From Solirubrobacter phytolaccae (GTDB taxonomy: Bacteria; Actinomycetota; Thermoleophilia; Solirubrobacterales; Solirubrobacteraceae): 64,000 nt of DNA. The stretch is taken from assembly GCF_027587195.1 (NCBI RefSeq), contig NZ_JAPDDP010000025.1:1-64000 (forward strand). The letters are read 5' to 3'. Under the pieces are notes generated by a model. It ran no database searches. It was not told the DNA's origin and was given only the letters and a program-made list of their open reading frames with translations. Shown here in pieces: positions 8,957 to 17,495 of the stretch (its first letter is position 1; each line of letters starts with the position of its first letter). Position numbers and translations under genes: made by a program.

Positions 8957-10149
8957 TTGAGCGTCAGGGTCTTGGTGACGGCGCCCGCCTTCAGCGTCAG
9001 CTTCACGGACCGCTTGCGCTTGAGGTCCTTCGCCGCCTTCTTCGTGAACTTCAGCGTCACCTTGGTCGTGCCGGTACCGCTGGCGACGACCTTCTTCTTG
9101 TAGCTCGCGGTGACCTTCGTCTTGGCGGTCGCGTTGGCGAGCGTGACGGTGATGCCCTGCTTGAGCGCGGTCTTGAGGCTCTGCTTGGCGGTGCTGAGCG
9201 TCATCGGCTTCGCGGCCGGCGGCACCGGCACCGGCGGGGCGGGCGGCGCGGGGGGAGCGGGCGGCGGCGGGGTCTGCGGCACGGGAACGGCCGCGGGGCT
9301 CCAGTCGGGGTTGTAGGCGCCGGGGATGATCAGCCGGCCGTCCGGCGGCGCGATGCAGCCGCCGCTGAGGTTCGGCATGTCGCCGCGCCAGATGCCGTCG
9401 CCCTCGCCCCACACCAGCGCGCGGGCGTCCGGCGAGAACGCGGGGCCGGTGAACTTGCCGCCGCTCGGGTTCTCGTACTGGAAGCAGCCGTCGACCGCGC
9501 CCGTGCCGGGCTCCCCGGTGAAGCGGAAGACGGTCAGGATCGTGTCGTTGGTGATGCCGGCGAACAGGTCACCCTTGATGTCCACGTCGGCGAGCGGCGT
9601 GCGGCCGGGGTGCGTGAACCACGGCGTGCCCTCGTTGTTGGGCGAGCCGACGGCGCGGACGATCGTGTCCTCGGCCAGCGCGTTCGGCTTCTCCGAGTGC
9701 ACGAGCCACGTGTTGTCGATCCACGACGGCCACGTCCAGCCCGTGTGCAGCGGGCGGCTCTGGATGCTGCCGTCGGTGTTCGAGTAGGCGACGGCGGGAT
9801 AGCCGTTGATGTCGCGGAGCTCGTAGGCGACCTTCGTGCCGTCGGGCGAGACGGCCGGCTCCCACGGACCGAACCAGCCGATCCCGAGCGGCGTGTTGAT
9901 CTCGTTGAGCACGGCACCGGTGGTGCGGTCCAGCCGGTACAGGTCGCGGTCGCTGACGGCGACGAGCGTGCCGTCGTCACCCTGCGAGACGGCCTTGTAC
10001 GCGCCGCTGGTGGTGATCCGGGTCTGGTTGGAGCCGTCCGGCGACGCGATCCAGACGTCGCCGCCCTTGATGTAGGAGATCGAGTCGGCCTGGGCGGTGG
10101 CGGGGAGCGCCAGGGCCGTGAGCACGAGCGCGAGTGGGGAAAGTCGCAT
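8953..10149 (-). CDS. Secreted TolB/PD40-like beta-propeller protein (paralogue of 552-1853)
   Basis: 398 residues with a signal peptide (MRLSPLALVLTALALPATAQA) followed by DSISYIKGGDVWIASPDG, closely resembling the start of the mature propeller at 552-1853. PD40-type strands follow (AVSPDGTKVAYEL, AFSPDARALVWGEG), then a Pro/Ala/Val-rich linker (about residues 293-318) and a C-terminal Lys/Thr-rich beta domain ending KTLTLK. It lies immediately upstream of the giant protein gene, whose GTG overlaps this stop, so the two are probably co-transcribed. The function is unknown; extracellular location is supported by the signal peptide. The two paralogues flank the giant gene, suggesting local duplication. 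Confidence 0.8.
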   Translation of the reverse strand: MRLSPLALVLTALALPATAQADSISYIKGGDVWIASPDGSNQTRITTSGAYKAVSQGDDGTLVAVSDRDLYRLDRTTGAVLNEINTPLGIGWFGPWEPAVSPDGTKVAYELRDINGYPAVAYSNTDGSIQSRPLHTGWTWPSWIDNTWLVHSEKPNALAEDTIVRAVGSPNNEGTPWFTHPGRTPLADVDIKGDLFAGITNDTILTVFRFTGEPGTGAVDGCFQYENPSGGKFTGPAFSPDARALVWGEGDGIWRGDMPNLSGGCIAPPDGRLIIPGAYNPDWSPAAVPVPQTPPPPAPPAPPAPPVPVPPAAKPMTLSTAKQSLKTALKQGITVTLANATAKTKVTASYKKKVVASGTGTTKVTLKFTKKAAKDLKRKRSVKLTLKAGAVTKTLTLK

Positions 10150-10206
10150 GCCGCCGACTATCCGTCGGCGACCGGGGTGCCGTCGTCGGCAATGCGGTGT
10201 GGACGG

Positions 10207-12042
10207 CTACACAGAAAGGGGCAGGACGGCCTGGACGGTCCAGCCTCCGTCCGGGCGCGGCCCGCTCGCGAACGTGCCGCCGCAGTCCTGCACGCGCCGC
10301 GCCATCGAGTCCAGCCCGCGCCCGCCGCTCGGGAGGTCGTGGGCGTGGCCGCCGTCGTCGCTCACCGCCAGCTCCAGCCGGTCCGCGCGCGCCTTCAGGC
10401 TCACGCGCACCGCCGCGCCGCCCGCATGCTTGGCGGCGTTCGTCAGCGCCTCCGCCGCGACGCAGACGACGGTGTGGCGGAGCTGCGGCGCAAGCTCGGT
10501 CTCCGGCGGGCGCAGCTCGAGCTCGACGTGCTGGCCGGTGGCGCGCGCGGTGTCGGTCACGCGTTCGAGCTCGGCGGTGAGATCGGTCTCGTGGCCGAGC
10601 ACGGTGGCGAGCCGCTGCAGCTCGACGACGCCCTGGCGCGCGGCCTCCTCGAGTGGCCCGAACGCGGGCTGGAGCCCCCGTTTGCGCTGGGCCTTGGCCA
10701 CGCCCGCCTGGATCGCGACCGCCGTCAGCGCGTGCCCGACGAGGTCGTGCAGCTCGTGCGCGAGCCGGACGCGCTCGCGGCGGACGGCGCGCTGCCGGAG
10801 GGCGGCGAGCGCGTCCGCGGCGTCGGCCAGGCTCCTCCCCACCTGCCGCTGCTCGGCGGCGACGTCGCGCAGGAGCACGGCGAACAGCCAGTTCGTGAGG
10901 TACACGACCGCGGTGGCGATGAACGCGAGCGCCGGCCAGTCCATCGTCGGGTCCAGGCCCTGTGAGACGAGCAGCCCGGTGGTGACGATCACGAGGCTGG
11001 CGACGGCACGTGCCGGGCGGGCGGAGGAGCCGGCCACGAGCAGCGTGAGCACGGCCGAGAAGTCGGCGGTGCGCGCGGCGACGGGGATCCCGCTGTCGAG
11101 CGAGCAGACGATCGCCGTGATCACCACCAGCACGGACGCGACGATCGGCGCGCGCGGGGCGAGCAGGGGGATCAAGGCGAAGGCGACCGCGTAGACGCTG
11201 ACCGTGTCGGCGGCGAGCATCTCGATCACCGCCGCCACGAGCACCAGCGCGCACGCGATCCACAGCGGCGAGATCGCGCGCAGCCGGAGCGGCGCGTGCT
11301 CGGGCGTGATCGGCGGGGGCGGCTCCGGGTCGCCGAGCGAGCGGATCGTCGCCTGCATCTCGGCGAGCGCGTCCGCGGCCTGCGCACGGATCGTCTCCAG
11401 GCGCTCGGGCGCGTGCCGCGAGGCCTCCACCTCGCGCGGGAGCGCCTCGATCACCGGCTCGATGCGCTGCTCGAGCAGGCTCCACATGCGCAGCTGCTCG
11501 GCCGTGGCCGCGTCGCCGGGCCCGGTGGCGAGCGCCGTGACCAGCCGGTCGCGGTCGGCCAGGATCTCCGCGAGCCGCTGGTGCCGGTGGTGCAGCATCG
11601 CCCCCGCCGCGATCGCGCCCAGGTACAGCGTCGTGTCCTGATAGAGCGCGACCCACGGCTGCATCGGCAACGTGAGGCGCCAGGCCATGTGGGCTGCGAG
11701 TAGCGCCACCAGCACCCACACGCGCCGCGTCGGGAGGAGCACCGCGGCGGCGAAGAAGGCGGCGAACGGCGTGAGCAACGAGGTCGCCGTGCCGAGCATG
11801 GTCACGAACCGCGTCTCCTTGAGCACGAGCAGCTCGAGCAGGATCAGCCCGACGACGAGGGCCGGCGCGCGCGGCAGCACGAGCAGCGTGCCCAGCACGA
11901 GCGCGTACATCGCGAGCCGCGGGCCGACCTCCACCCCGCGCTCGCGCAGGAACAGCTCGACGATCCCGAAGGCCAGCAGCACGGCCGCGATCGCAGGAAT
12001 CGGGAGCTTGAGCGTGGTCCGCACCGGCCGCGAGTGTTGCAC
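10207..12042 (-). CDS. Sensor histidine kinase (HisKA_3 family) with two membrane modules
   Basis: About 611 residues from GTG 12042 (605 from GTG 12024). A first cluster of hydrophobic helices (about residues 10-170) is followed by a soluble helical segment rich in Glu/Arg, then a second membrane cluster (about 265-410). The kinase core follows: RVRLAHELHDLVGHAL, in which the His of ELHD is the predicted phosphoacceptor, and a HATPase_c domain with the N-box-like EALTNAAKHA and the G-box-like GGRGLDSMARRV. It should autophosphorylate and pass phosphate to a NarL-type regulator. The divergent regulator at 12603 is the obvious partner. Two separate membrane bundles in one kinase are uncommon; the second may sense a membrane signal. 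Confidence 0.85.
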   Translation of the reverse strand: MQHSRPVRTTLKLPIPAIAAVLLAFGIVELFLRERGVEVGPRLAMYALVLGTLLVLPRAPALVVGLILLELLVLKETRFVTMLGTATSLLTPFAAFFAAAVLLPTRRVWVLVALLAAHMAWRLTLPMQPWVALYQDTTLYLGAIAAGAMLHHRHQRLAEILADRDRLVTALATGPGDAATAEQLRMWSLLEQRIEPVIEALPREVEASRHAPERLETIRAQAADALAEMQATIRSLGDPEPPPPITPEHAPLRLRAISPLWIACALVLVAAVIEMLAADTVSVYAVAFALIPLLAPRAPIVASVLVVITAIVCSLDSGIPVAARTADFSAVLTLLVAGSSARPARAVASLVIVTTGLLVSQGLDPTMDWPALAFIATAVVYLTNWLFAVLLRDVAAEQRQVGRSLADAADALAALRQRAVRRERVRLAHELHDLVGHALTAVAIQAGVAKAQRKRGLQPAFGPLEEAARQGVVELQRLATVLGHETDLTAELERVTDTARATGQHVELELRPPETELAPQLRHTVVCVAAEALTNAAKHAGGAAVRVSLKARADRLELAVSDDGGHAHDLPSGGRGLDSMARRVQDCGGTFASGPRPDGGWTVQAVLPLSV

Positions 12043-12111
12043 CGAAGTGTTGCCATCACATCCACCTTTCGGTGTGGGTGAACGGCTCCGGCGTGGGTTA
12101 GCGTCGAAGGC
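12043..12111. promoter_or_regulatory. Divergent intergenic region between sensor kinase and pseudo-kinase/response regulator genes
   Basis: These 69 bases separate two divergent starts and must carry both promoters. On the minus strand a purine-rich AAAGGTGG lies 18 or more bases before the candidate GTG starts. On the plus strand GAAGG sits almost directly before the GTG at 12112. I see no strong dyad. Confidence 0.4.
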
Positions 12112-12606
12112 GTGACGCGCCTTCCCAGCGGCCCGCGGCTCACGCTCGCGGCGGATCTCAACGACCTCATCACCCACCGCGTCGCCGCCGTCCAGGTGCA
12201 GGCCGCGGCGGCCGAGCGCCTGCTCGGCGCCACCGCCGGCTGCGGCGCCTCGACCGCGATCCGCGCGGTCCGCGGGCTCACCGCGGAGGCGATGGACGAG
12301 CTGCGCCGGCTCGCCCGCCTGCTCGACGACGGCGCGCCCGTGTCGCTGTCGCCGATGCCGAGTGACGTGCCCGGCGTGGAGTCGGCGCTCCCCGGCGGCG
12401 TCGCGGTGTGCGCATACCGCTGCGTCGAGCTGCTCGCCGGCCAGGACCTCACGTTCACCGTGCAGGACGCGTGGCTGGAGATCCGCTGGCGCGGCGAGCT
12501 CGACGGCCACCGCGAGGGCAGCCTGCGCGCGTTCGTCAAGCCGTGCGCCGGCGCCGTCCGCCGCCGCGGCGACGCCTGGTCGATCCGACTCCCGCTCGAG
12601 CCGTGA
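12112..12606 (+). CDS. Degenerate histidine-kinase-like protein (H-box His replaced by Asn)
   Basis: 164 residues. Its N terminus RLTLAADLNDLITHRVAAVQ aligns by eye with the HisKA_3 H-box pattern (R.RIA.ELHD.V.H.....). The acceptor His position reads Asn (DLND for ELHD). The rest resembles a shortened kinase ATPase domain with no visible N-, G1- or G2-box and ends in a GDAWSIRLPLE beta-strand typical of kinase C termini. It is therefore probably catalytically dead and may modulate the kinase/regulator pair as a dimerisation partner. The gene overlaps the response regulator (GTGA), so the two are translationally coupled. Confidence 0.6.
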   Translation: MTRLPSGPRLTLAADLNDLITHRVAAVQVQAAAAERLLGATAGCGASTAIRAVRGLTAEAMDELRRLARLLDDGAPVSLSPMPSDVPGVESALPGGVAVCAYRCVELLAGQDLTFTVQDAWLEIRWRGELDGHREGSLRAFVKPCAGAVRRRGDAWSIRLPLEP

Positions 12607-13277
12607 TCCGGGTCCTGATCGCCGACGACCAGGCCCTGCTGCGCGGCGGCCTGCGCGCGATCCTCGACGCCGAGGAGGACATCGAGGTCGTCGCCGAGGC
12701 CGGGGACGGCGCGGTCGCCGTCGACGAGGCGCTGCGCGTGCACCCGGACGTGGTGCTGATGGACATCCGGATGCCGCGGCTCGACGGCCTCGAGGCCACC
12801 AAGCGGCTGCTCGCGAGCGGCAGCCGCGCCCGCGTGCTCGTGATCACCACCTTCGACCACGACGAGTACGTCTTCCACGCGCTGCGGGCCGGCGCCGCCG
12901 GGTTCCTGCTCAAGTCGGCGTCGGGCGAAGCGCTCGCGAACGCGGTCCGCACGGTCGCGGGCGGCGAGTCCCTGCTCGACCCCGCGATCACGACGCGGCT
13001 GATCGAGCACTTCCTCGCACGCCCCGACCTGGACGCGGCGCTGACCGCGCGCCTGGACGGCCTCACCCCGCGCGAGCGCGAGATCCTGCAGCTGCTCGCG
13101 CGCGGGATGTCGAACGCCGAGATGGGCCGCGAGCTGTTCCTCTCGGAGACCACGGTCAAGTCGCACGTGACCCGCGTGCTCGGCAAGCTCGGGGTGAGCT
13201 CCCGCGTGCAGGCGGTCGTCGTGGCCTACGAGACGGGGCTCGTCCGCCCGGGGTCGGCCACCGCCGCGGCCGGCTGA
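12603..13277 (+). CDS. NarL/FixJ-type two-component response regulator
   Basis: 224 residues from GTG 12603, which overlaps the preceding stop. The receiver domain (1-120) has the acidic pocket D8/D9, the phospho-acceptor D54 in VLMDIRMP, the conserved Thr in VITTFD and the Lys in FLLKSA. A LuxR/GerE helix-turn-helix fills about 155-215 (LTPREREILQLLARGMSNAEM, SETTVKSHVTRVLGKLG). It should bind DNA when phosphorylated, most likely by the divergent sensor kinase at 10207-12042. The last 52 bases overlap the tail of the convergent gene at 13226-15118. Confidence 0.92.
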   Translation: MIRVLIADDQALLRGGLRAILDAEEDIEVVAEAGDGAVAVDEALRVHPDVVLMDIRMPRLDGLEATKRLLASGSRARVLVITTFDHDEYVFHALRAGAAGFLLKSASGEALANAVRTVAGGESLLDPAITTRLIEHFLARPDLDAALTARLDGLTPREREILQLLARGMSNAEMGRELFLSETTVKSHVTRVLGKLGVSSRVQAVVVAYETGLVRPGSATAAAG

Positions 13278-15118
13278 GGCGTCCGCGCCGGGTTGGGCTC
13301 GGCCTTGCGCAGGAGGATCGATTGCTGGTCGAGCACGCCGGCCTGCGCGGTCAGCCGCCGCTCCTTGAGGAACCACAGCAACCCGATGATCGACGGGAGC
13401 GCGAGCGCCAAGGTAATCCCCAGCTCGTCGCGATCGAACAGCAAGACGGTCAGCGAGAGCGCGGCCAGCACCCCGGCGACGCAGCGCGTCTGGAACCGGC
13501 GCCGGCGCGGATCGCCCTGCGCGGACTGCGGCATCGGCTGCCCCTCCAGCCTCGAGCTTCCGCTCACGCGGCGCACGAGGACGTTCCATTCCGGCTCGTT
13601 GACGTAGCGCAGGCTGCGGAGCGCCGGATCGTCCCAGGCCAGCCACCCCGGCTGGAGCTCTCCTCCGGCTTTGTCGATCGCGGTGCCGAGGTACTCGTAG
13701 GCGCGCCGTCGCAGGGCCCGGGACGCGTCCGAGTCGATCGGGTCCACACCGTCTTGGTGCGGCTCGAGCCGCAGCTGCCGCGCGTGCAGGAGCGCGAACA
13801 CGCAGCCCGCGTTGTAGTGGGCGTTCCAGCCGGCCGTCAGCCGCATCACCCCGAGATGCCACCAGCGCACCTTCAACTCGGTCTGCCACGTCTCGTCGTC
13901 CGGAGTGAGCTGCGGGACCGCGAGCGCCTTGCGCGCGACCGCGATCGTCCGCCGGAGCTGCAACCGCTCCCTGCCGGTCGGCTCGTAGCGATGGCGCAGA
14001 CGCCGGCCGTGGGCGAGCACGTGAAAACGGGCCGTGAGCAGGAACGCGGCTTCCAGCTCATCCTCGGCGAGCTCGTACAGCGCCGGGCTCGGATCGTCGT
14101 CCACCGGGATGCCGACGATCTCGCAGAGCGCGCGCCGGTCAGCCTCGGCCTTGAGCAGCCGGCAGTCGCCGGCGAGCCGGCCGAGGGCGATGCCGGCCCG
14201 GTAGCGGGCGGAAACGAGATCGGATCGCGCGACGCCGATGTCGAGGTAGCTCCGGGCGATCTCCGCCTGCTTTCTGGCGAGCTTCACCAGCACGCGGTCT
14301 GAGGGCGCCCAGCCCCACCGCTGGGTTTTTTGGCTGCGACCAGCGGCGGCGTGCTCGCTCAGATTCGCGAGCTGGAGCCGGACGAGCAGGTTGGACGGCT
14401 CCGCTGCGTGCGCGGCTTCGAACGCATCCCGCGCGTCCCGCGGGTGATGGTCGCGCAGGCAGTAGACGCCTTTCATGTAGGTCAGGAACGCCTCCGTCTC
14501 GGTCCACAGGGACCACTGCGGGAACGCGTGCCCGGCGTTGCGCGACATGTCGAGCACGACCTCGGCCGCCACGCGGCAGATCGCCGCCTCGGCGGACGGG
14601 AGCCCTTGGACCGTCTCGAGTTGCGCCTGGCCGGTCGTCGCGGGCTGCAGCCAGTACCGCGCGCCGAACGTCTGGTTGCGCTTGGCCGTCGCCGGTGCGG
14701 AGAACACCGTGACCGCCAGCTTGTAGTCGACCGGGCGCGGCGGGCTCGGCACCAGGCTCAGCGCCTTCGCCATCCACTGCGCCTGCGGATGCCCGCTGGA
14801 CTCCACCGCGGCGATCAGGTTGGCCTGCGGCGCCCCGGACGGGACCTGCGGCGGCGGGGTGAGACCACCCTTCGCGAGCCGCTCGCGCAGGAGGCTCGTC
14901 AGGACCAGGTCCGGCGCGTCGTGCTCGACCGGCGCCACCTCGACCGCGCCGAGCCGCGTCGTCGACGTGACGCTCGCCCAGATCCAGTAGATCGCCCAGA
15001 CGATCACGACGACGAAGACGAAGTCGATCGCGCTCAGCGCGGACGCCCACGCCTCGACCGCGTCGACGACGGGCGCCACCGCGTCCTCCACCTCCGACCA
15101 GAGGGACGCGACCAGCAT
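13226..15118 (-). CDS. Membrane-anchored TPR-like protein of unknown function
   Basis: 630 residues from ATG 15118 (a GTG one codon earlier, at 15121, is also possible). The start overlaps the stop of the collagen-like gene. One N-terminal membrane helix (about 30-52, IDFVFVVVIVWAIYWIWA) precedes a long helical soluble region. That region has a TPR-like unit near 225-260 (KGVYCLRDHHPRDARDAFEA, then AEPSNLLVRLQLANL) and other Ala/Leu/Arg helices. Two further hydrophobic segments near 565-600 form a C-terminal hairpin, so the central domain probably faces one side of the membrane. I recognise no enzyme motif. With its coupled partner it may form an envelope-associated complex (inference). Confidence 0.6.
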   Translation of the reverse strand: MLVASLWSEVEDAVAPVVDAVEAWASALSAIDFVFVVVIVWAIYWIWASVTSTTRLGAVEVAPVEHDAPDLVLTSLLRERLAKGGLTPPPQVPSGAPQANLIAAVESSGHPQAQWMAKALSLVPSPPRPVDYKLAVTVFSAPATAKRNQTFGARYWLQPATTGQAQLETVQGLPSAEAAICRVAAEVVLDMSRNAGHAFPQWSLWTETEAFLTYMKGVYCLRDHHPRDARDAFEAAHAAEPSNLLVRLQLANLSEHAAAGRSQKTQRWGWAPSDRVLVKLARKQAEIARSYLDIGVARSDLVSARYRAGIALGRLAGDCRLLKAEADRRALCEIVGIPVDDDPSPALYELAEDELEAAFLLTARFHVLAHGRRLRHRYEPTGRERLQLRRTIAVARKALAVPQLTPDDETWQTELKVRWWHLGVMRLTAGWNAHYNAGCVFALLHARQLRLEPHQDGVDPIDSDASRALRRRAYEYLGTAIDKAGGELQPGWLAWDDPALRSLRYVNEPEWNVLVRRVSGSSRLEGQPMPQSAQGDPRRRRFQTRCVAGVLAALSLTVLLFDRDELGITLALALPSIIGLLWFLKERRLTAQAGVLDQQSILLRKAEPNPARTPQPAAAVADPGRTSPVS

Positions 15119-15759
15119 CACAGCGTCTCCGGAAGTGGAGTGCGCGTCGGCTCGGGCGCGGTCGTGCCGTCCGCGCCCTTCGGCCCCCGCTCACCCTTCC
15201 GGCCTCTGGCGCCTCTCGCGCCCTTCTCACCCCGCTCGCCCTTCTCGCCCTGGATCACCACGGGTGGCGGCGGCTCGGTCTCGTCGGGCTTCTCGCTCAG
15301 CAACCCCGCCGCGGGGCAGGACGTGATCGTCTTCAACGGCTCGACGGCCAGGATCGCCGCGTACGCCTTGCTCGCCGCCTCGGTCGCGCCATGCACCTCG
15401 AGCTCAGCCGCGCGGCGACACATGCACCGGACCAGATACACCATGCCGTCGTTGGCGCATCGGTTCGTGGGCGAGTCGACGAGCATGCGCTGGTACCCCT
15501 TGAGCGCCTGCGCATACAGGTGCTGCTTCGCCGCGGTCTTGGCTGCCGCGCACCTCCGCGCGGCCATCTCGCCGCCGCACGCCGACGGATCCTCATCCCG
15601 TATCTCCGTGAACCGCTTCTCGGCCTCGGCGACCGTGCCCTCCTTGACCGGCTCGCACGACACCGCGGCACCGGTGTGCAGGCTCAGCAGCAGCGCCGCG
15701 ATCACGATGGCGATCAGTGGCACGACGAGATGGCTTGGAGCCAGACGCACACCGCCCAC
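15118..15759 (-). CDS. Membrane-anchored protein with collagen-like Gly-X-Y repeat
   Basis: 213 residues. A signal-anchor (about 10-30) is followed by a Cys-containing helical domain (30-150; Cys in VSCEPV, SACGG, RRCAAA, NRCAND and RCMCRRA) that could be disulphide-bonded or TPR-like. A perfect collagen-like run of about ten Gly-X-Y triplets follows (GEKGERGEKGARGARG, then more), ending in a Pro/Thr tail. Bacterial collagen-like stretches form trimeric stalks, so a trimeric envelope protein is inferred. The stop overlaps the start of the next gene (TGATG), so the two are co-expressed. Confidence 0.65.
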   Translation of the reverse strand: MGGVRLAPSHLVVPLIAIVIAALLLSLHTGAAVSCEPVKEGTVAEAEKRFTEIRDEDPSACGGEMAARRCAAAKTAAKQHLYAQALKGYQRMLVDSPTNRCANDGMVYLVRCMCRRAAELEVHGATEAASKAYAAILAVEPLKTITSCPAAGLLSEKPDETEPPPPVVIQGEKGERGEKGARGARGRKGERGPKGADGTTAPEPTRTPLPETL

Positions 15760-15844
15760 CTTTCGCTCGGTGACAGATCAGCAGTCGAGAGTTCCAGCCT
15801 AAACCGGACGCACTCGCAAATGCAAGGCGCGCCCCCGGATGCCG

Positions 15845-16720
15845 CTAGCCGCGCGGACCGGCCAGCCGGGTGAGCAGCGACTCGGCCGTGTCGGTGGCGT
15901 TCACGCGGACGCGCTTGAGCGCGAACGGGTCGTCGCCGCCGCGCGCGACCCCTTCCTCGACGGTGGTCGCCGCGAGGTAGCCGGCGGCCTCCGTCGCCGT
16001 GCGCACGCGGGCGTCGTTGCGGCTGGCCGGGTAGGCGAAGAAGTTGACGGGCACGCCGAAGCGCTCGCGGAGCAGCGCGCGCGAGTCCTCGAGCTCACGG
16101 GCGAGCGTGGCGTCGTCGAGCGTCGTGAGATCCGGGTGGGTGAGCGTGTGCGAGTCGAGCTCCCAGCCCGCCTTGATCAGCGACCGGATCTGGTGCTCGG
16201 TGAGCCCGCCCGGGCCGATCGACTTGGTCGTCAGGTACAGCACGCCCGGCCAGCCGAGCTTGCGCAGCACCGGCTTCGCGTGCGTGTAGTGCGAGAGGTA
16301 GCCGTCGTCGAAGCTAATCACGATCGGCTTGCGTGGCAGCGGCCCGCCCCGCTGCCAGCCGTCCCACGCCTGCTGGAGCGTGATCGCCGTGTACCCGGCG
16401 GCGTCCAGCGCCCGCATCTCGTCCGCGAAGACGTCCTCGTCGACCCACAGCTCCGCGTTCGCGACGCCCGCGGGCGCCTTGGCGATCACGTGGTACATGA
16501 GGATCGGCACCGCCATCGCGCGCGCTTTCGCGCCCGTGATCTCCCCCACGACCGGCACCGCCGCCTTCTTCTTGCCGCGGTGGGCCTTGCGCGGCTTGGC
16601 GGTCGGGGTCGGAGCCGCCGACCGTGCTGCGTCCGGCGCGGGCGAGCGCAACGTCAGGACCGCGAACAGGACGGACACGATCGCGAGGGCGCCCACGGCC
16701 GTCAACCGGCTCAACCACAT
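15845..16720 (-). CDS. Polysaccharide deacetylase (carbohydrate esterase family 4), membrane-anchored
   Basis: 291 residues from ATG 16720; a GTG at 16738 would add six residues. An N-terminal hydrophobic anchor is followed by a basic Pro/Lys linker, then the CE4 NodB-homology domain. Visible motifs are MYHVI, the Asp-Asp motif in VISFDDGYLSHY, the metal-binding HxxxH in DSHTLTHPDL, and FFAYPAS. The enzyme removes acetyl groups from a cell-wall or capsular polymer such as peptidoglycan or poly-GlcNAc; the exact substrate cannot be told. All metal-binding residues appear present. It stands ten bases downstream of the IclR gene on the same strand and may be read through from it. Confidence 0.85.
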   Translation of the reverse strand: MWLSRLTAVGALAIVSVLFAVLTLRSPAPDAARSAAPTPTAKPRKAHRGKKKAAVPVVGEITGAKARAMAVPILMYHVIAKAPAGVANAELWVDEDVFADEMRALDAAGYTAITLQQAWDGWQRGGPLPRKPIVISFDDGYLSHYTHAKPVLRKLGWPGVLYLTTKSIGPGGLTEHQIRSLIKAGWELDSHTLTHPDLTTLDDATLARELEDSRALLRERFGVPVNFFAYPASRNDARVRTATEAAGYLAATTVEEGVARGGDDPFALKRVRVNATDTAESLLTRLAGPRG

Positions 16721-16730
16721 TGCGTTGAGC

Positions 16731-17474
16731 CTATGCACTCATTCGGAGGGATCGCCCGAGCGCGAGCGCCGCGGTGCGGACCGCCGGCGCCATCAGCTCC
16801 GGGCTGGAGCGCGAGCGGCGCGCCACGGCCAAGGCGAGCGCGGCCACCGTGGTCCCGTCGCGCACCACGGGCGCGGCGACGCCGAGCACGCCCGCGCGTG
16901 ACTCCTCGCGGTTGATCGCGATCCCGCGCTCCCGGACGGCCGCCAGGTCGGCCCGCAGCCGCTCCGGATCGGTGATCGTGCCCGGCCCGTGCCGCTCGAG
17001 CCCGTTCGCGCACAGCGCCTCCGTCGCCTCGGGGGAGGCGGCGAGCAGGACCTTCCCGGCCGCGGTCACGTGCGCCGGCAGCCGGCCGCCGACCCGCGAC
17101 GGCACCGGCGGCCCGATCCGCCCGGCGAGCTGCTCGACCCACACGGTGTCCGTGCCGTCGAGCACGGCGAGCGAGACGACCTCGTGGGTCGCCGCGTACA
17201 GGTCGCCCATGAACGGCAGCGCGAGCTCCCGCAGCGAGCCGCGCACCGGCACGAGCTGCCCGAGCTCGAACAGCTTCAGCCCCGGCCGCACGCCCTGCGG
17301 CGTGCGCTCGAGCGCGCCCCAGGCGGTGAGCCGCGTGACGACGCGGTGCACGCTCGCCAGCGGCAGCCCGGTGCGCCGCGCGAGCTCGCGGATCGTCAGC
17401 GGCTCGGGCTCGAGCGCGTCGAGCACGGCCAGCATGTTCTCCTGAGGTGAACGCACGGCCGCACAGGCTCGCAT
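16731..17474 (-). CDS. IclR-family transcriptional regulator
   Basis: 247 residues from ATG 17474 (other in-frame starts lie just downstream, so the start is uncertain). The N-terminal winged helix (about 12-70) reads LAVLDALEPEPLTIRELARR and TGLPLASVHRVVTRL. The C-terminal IclR effector domain includes HVTAAGKVLLAA and REESRAGVLGVAAPV. It probably controls the divergent RidA gene only 21 bases away and possibly itself. The ligand is unknown; IclR proteins usually sense small acids. Confidence 0.85.
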   Translation of the reverse strand: MRACAAVRSPQENMLAVLDALEPEPLTIRELARRTGLPLASVHRVVTRLTAWGALERTPQGVRPGLKLFELGQLVPVRGSLRELALPFMGDLYAATHEVVSLAVLDGTDTVWVEQLAGRIGPPVPSRVGGRLPAHVTAAGKVLLAASPEATEALCANGLERHGPGTITDPERLRADLAAVRERGIAINREESRAGVLGVAAPVVRDGTTVAALALAVARRSRSSPELMAPAVRTAALALGRSLRMSA

Positions 17475-17495
17475 CCGCCCGGCACGCTCCGCGGC

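Noticed and set aside
4082-9103. A 1,673-residue plus-strand open frame antisense to the giant protein
   Set aside because: Arg/Ala/Val-rich shadow of the GC-rich minus-strand gene, with no recognisable domain; the minus strand has clear domains and a signal peptide.
8957-9412. Longer N terminus for the giant protein
   Set aside because: The extension is an antisense-like Arg/Gln-rich shadow of the upstream propeller gene; GTG 8956 gives a signal peptide and a GTGA overlap.
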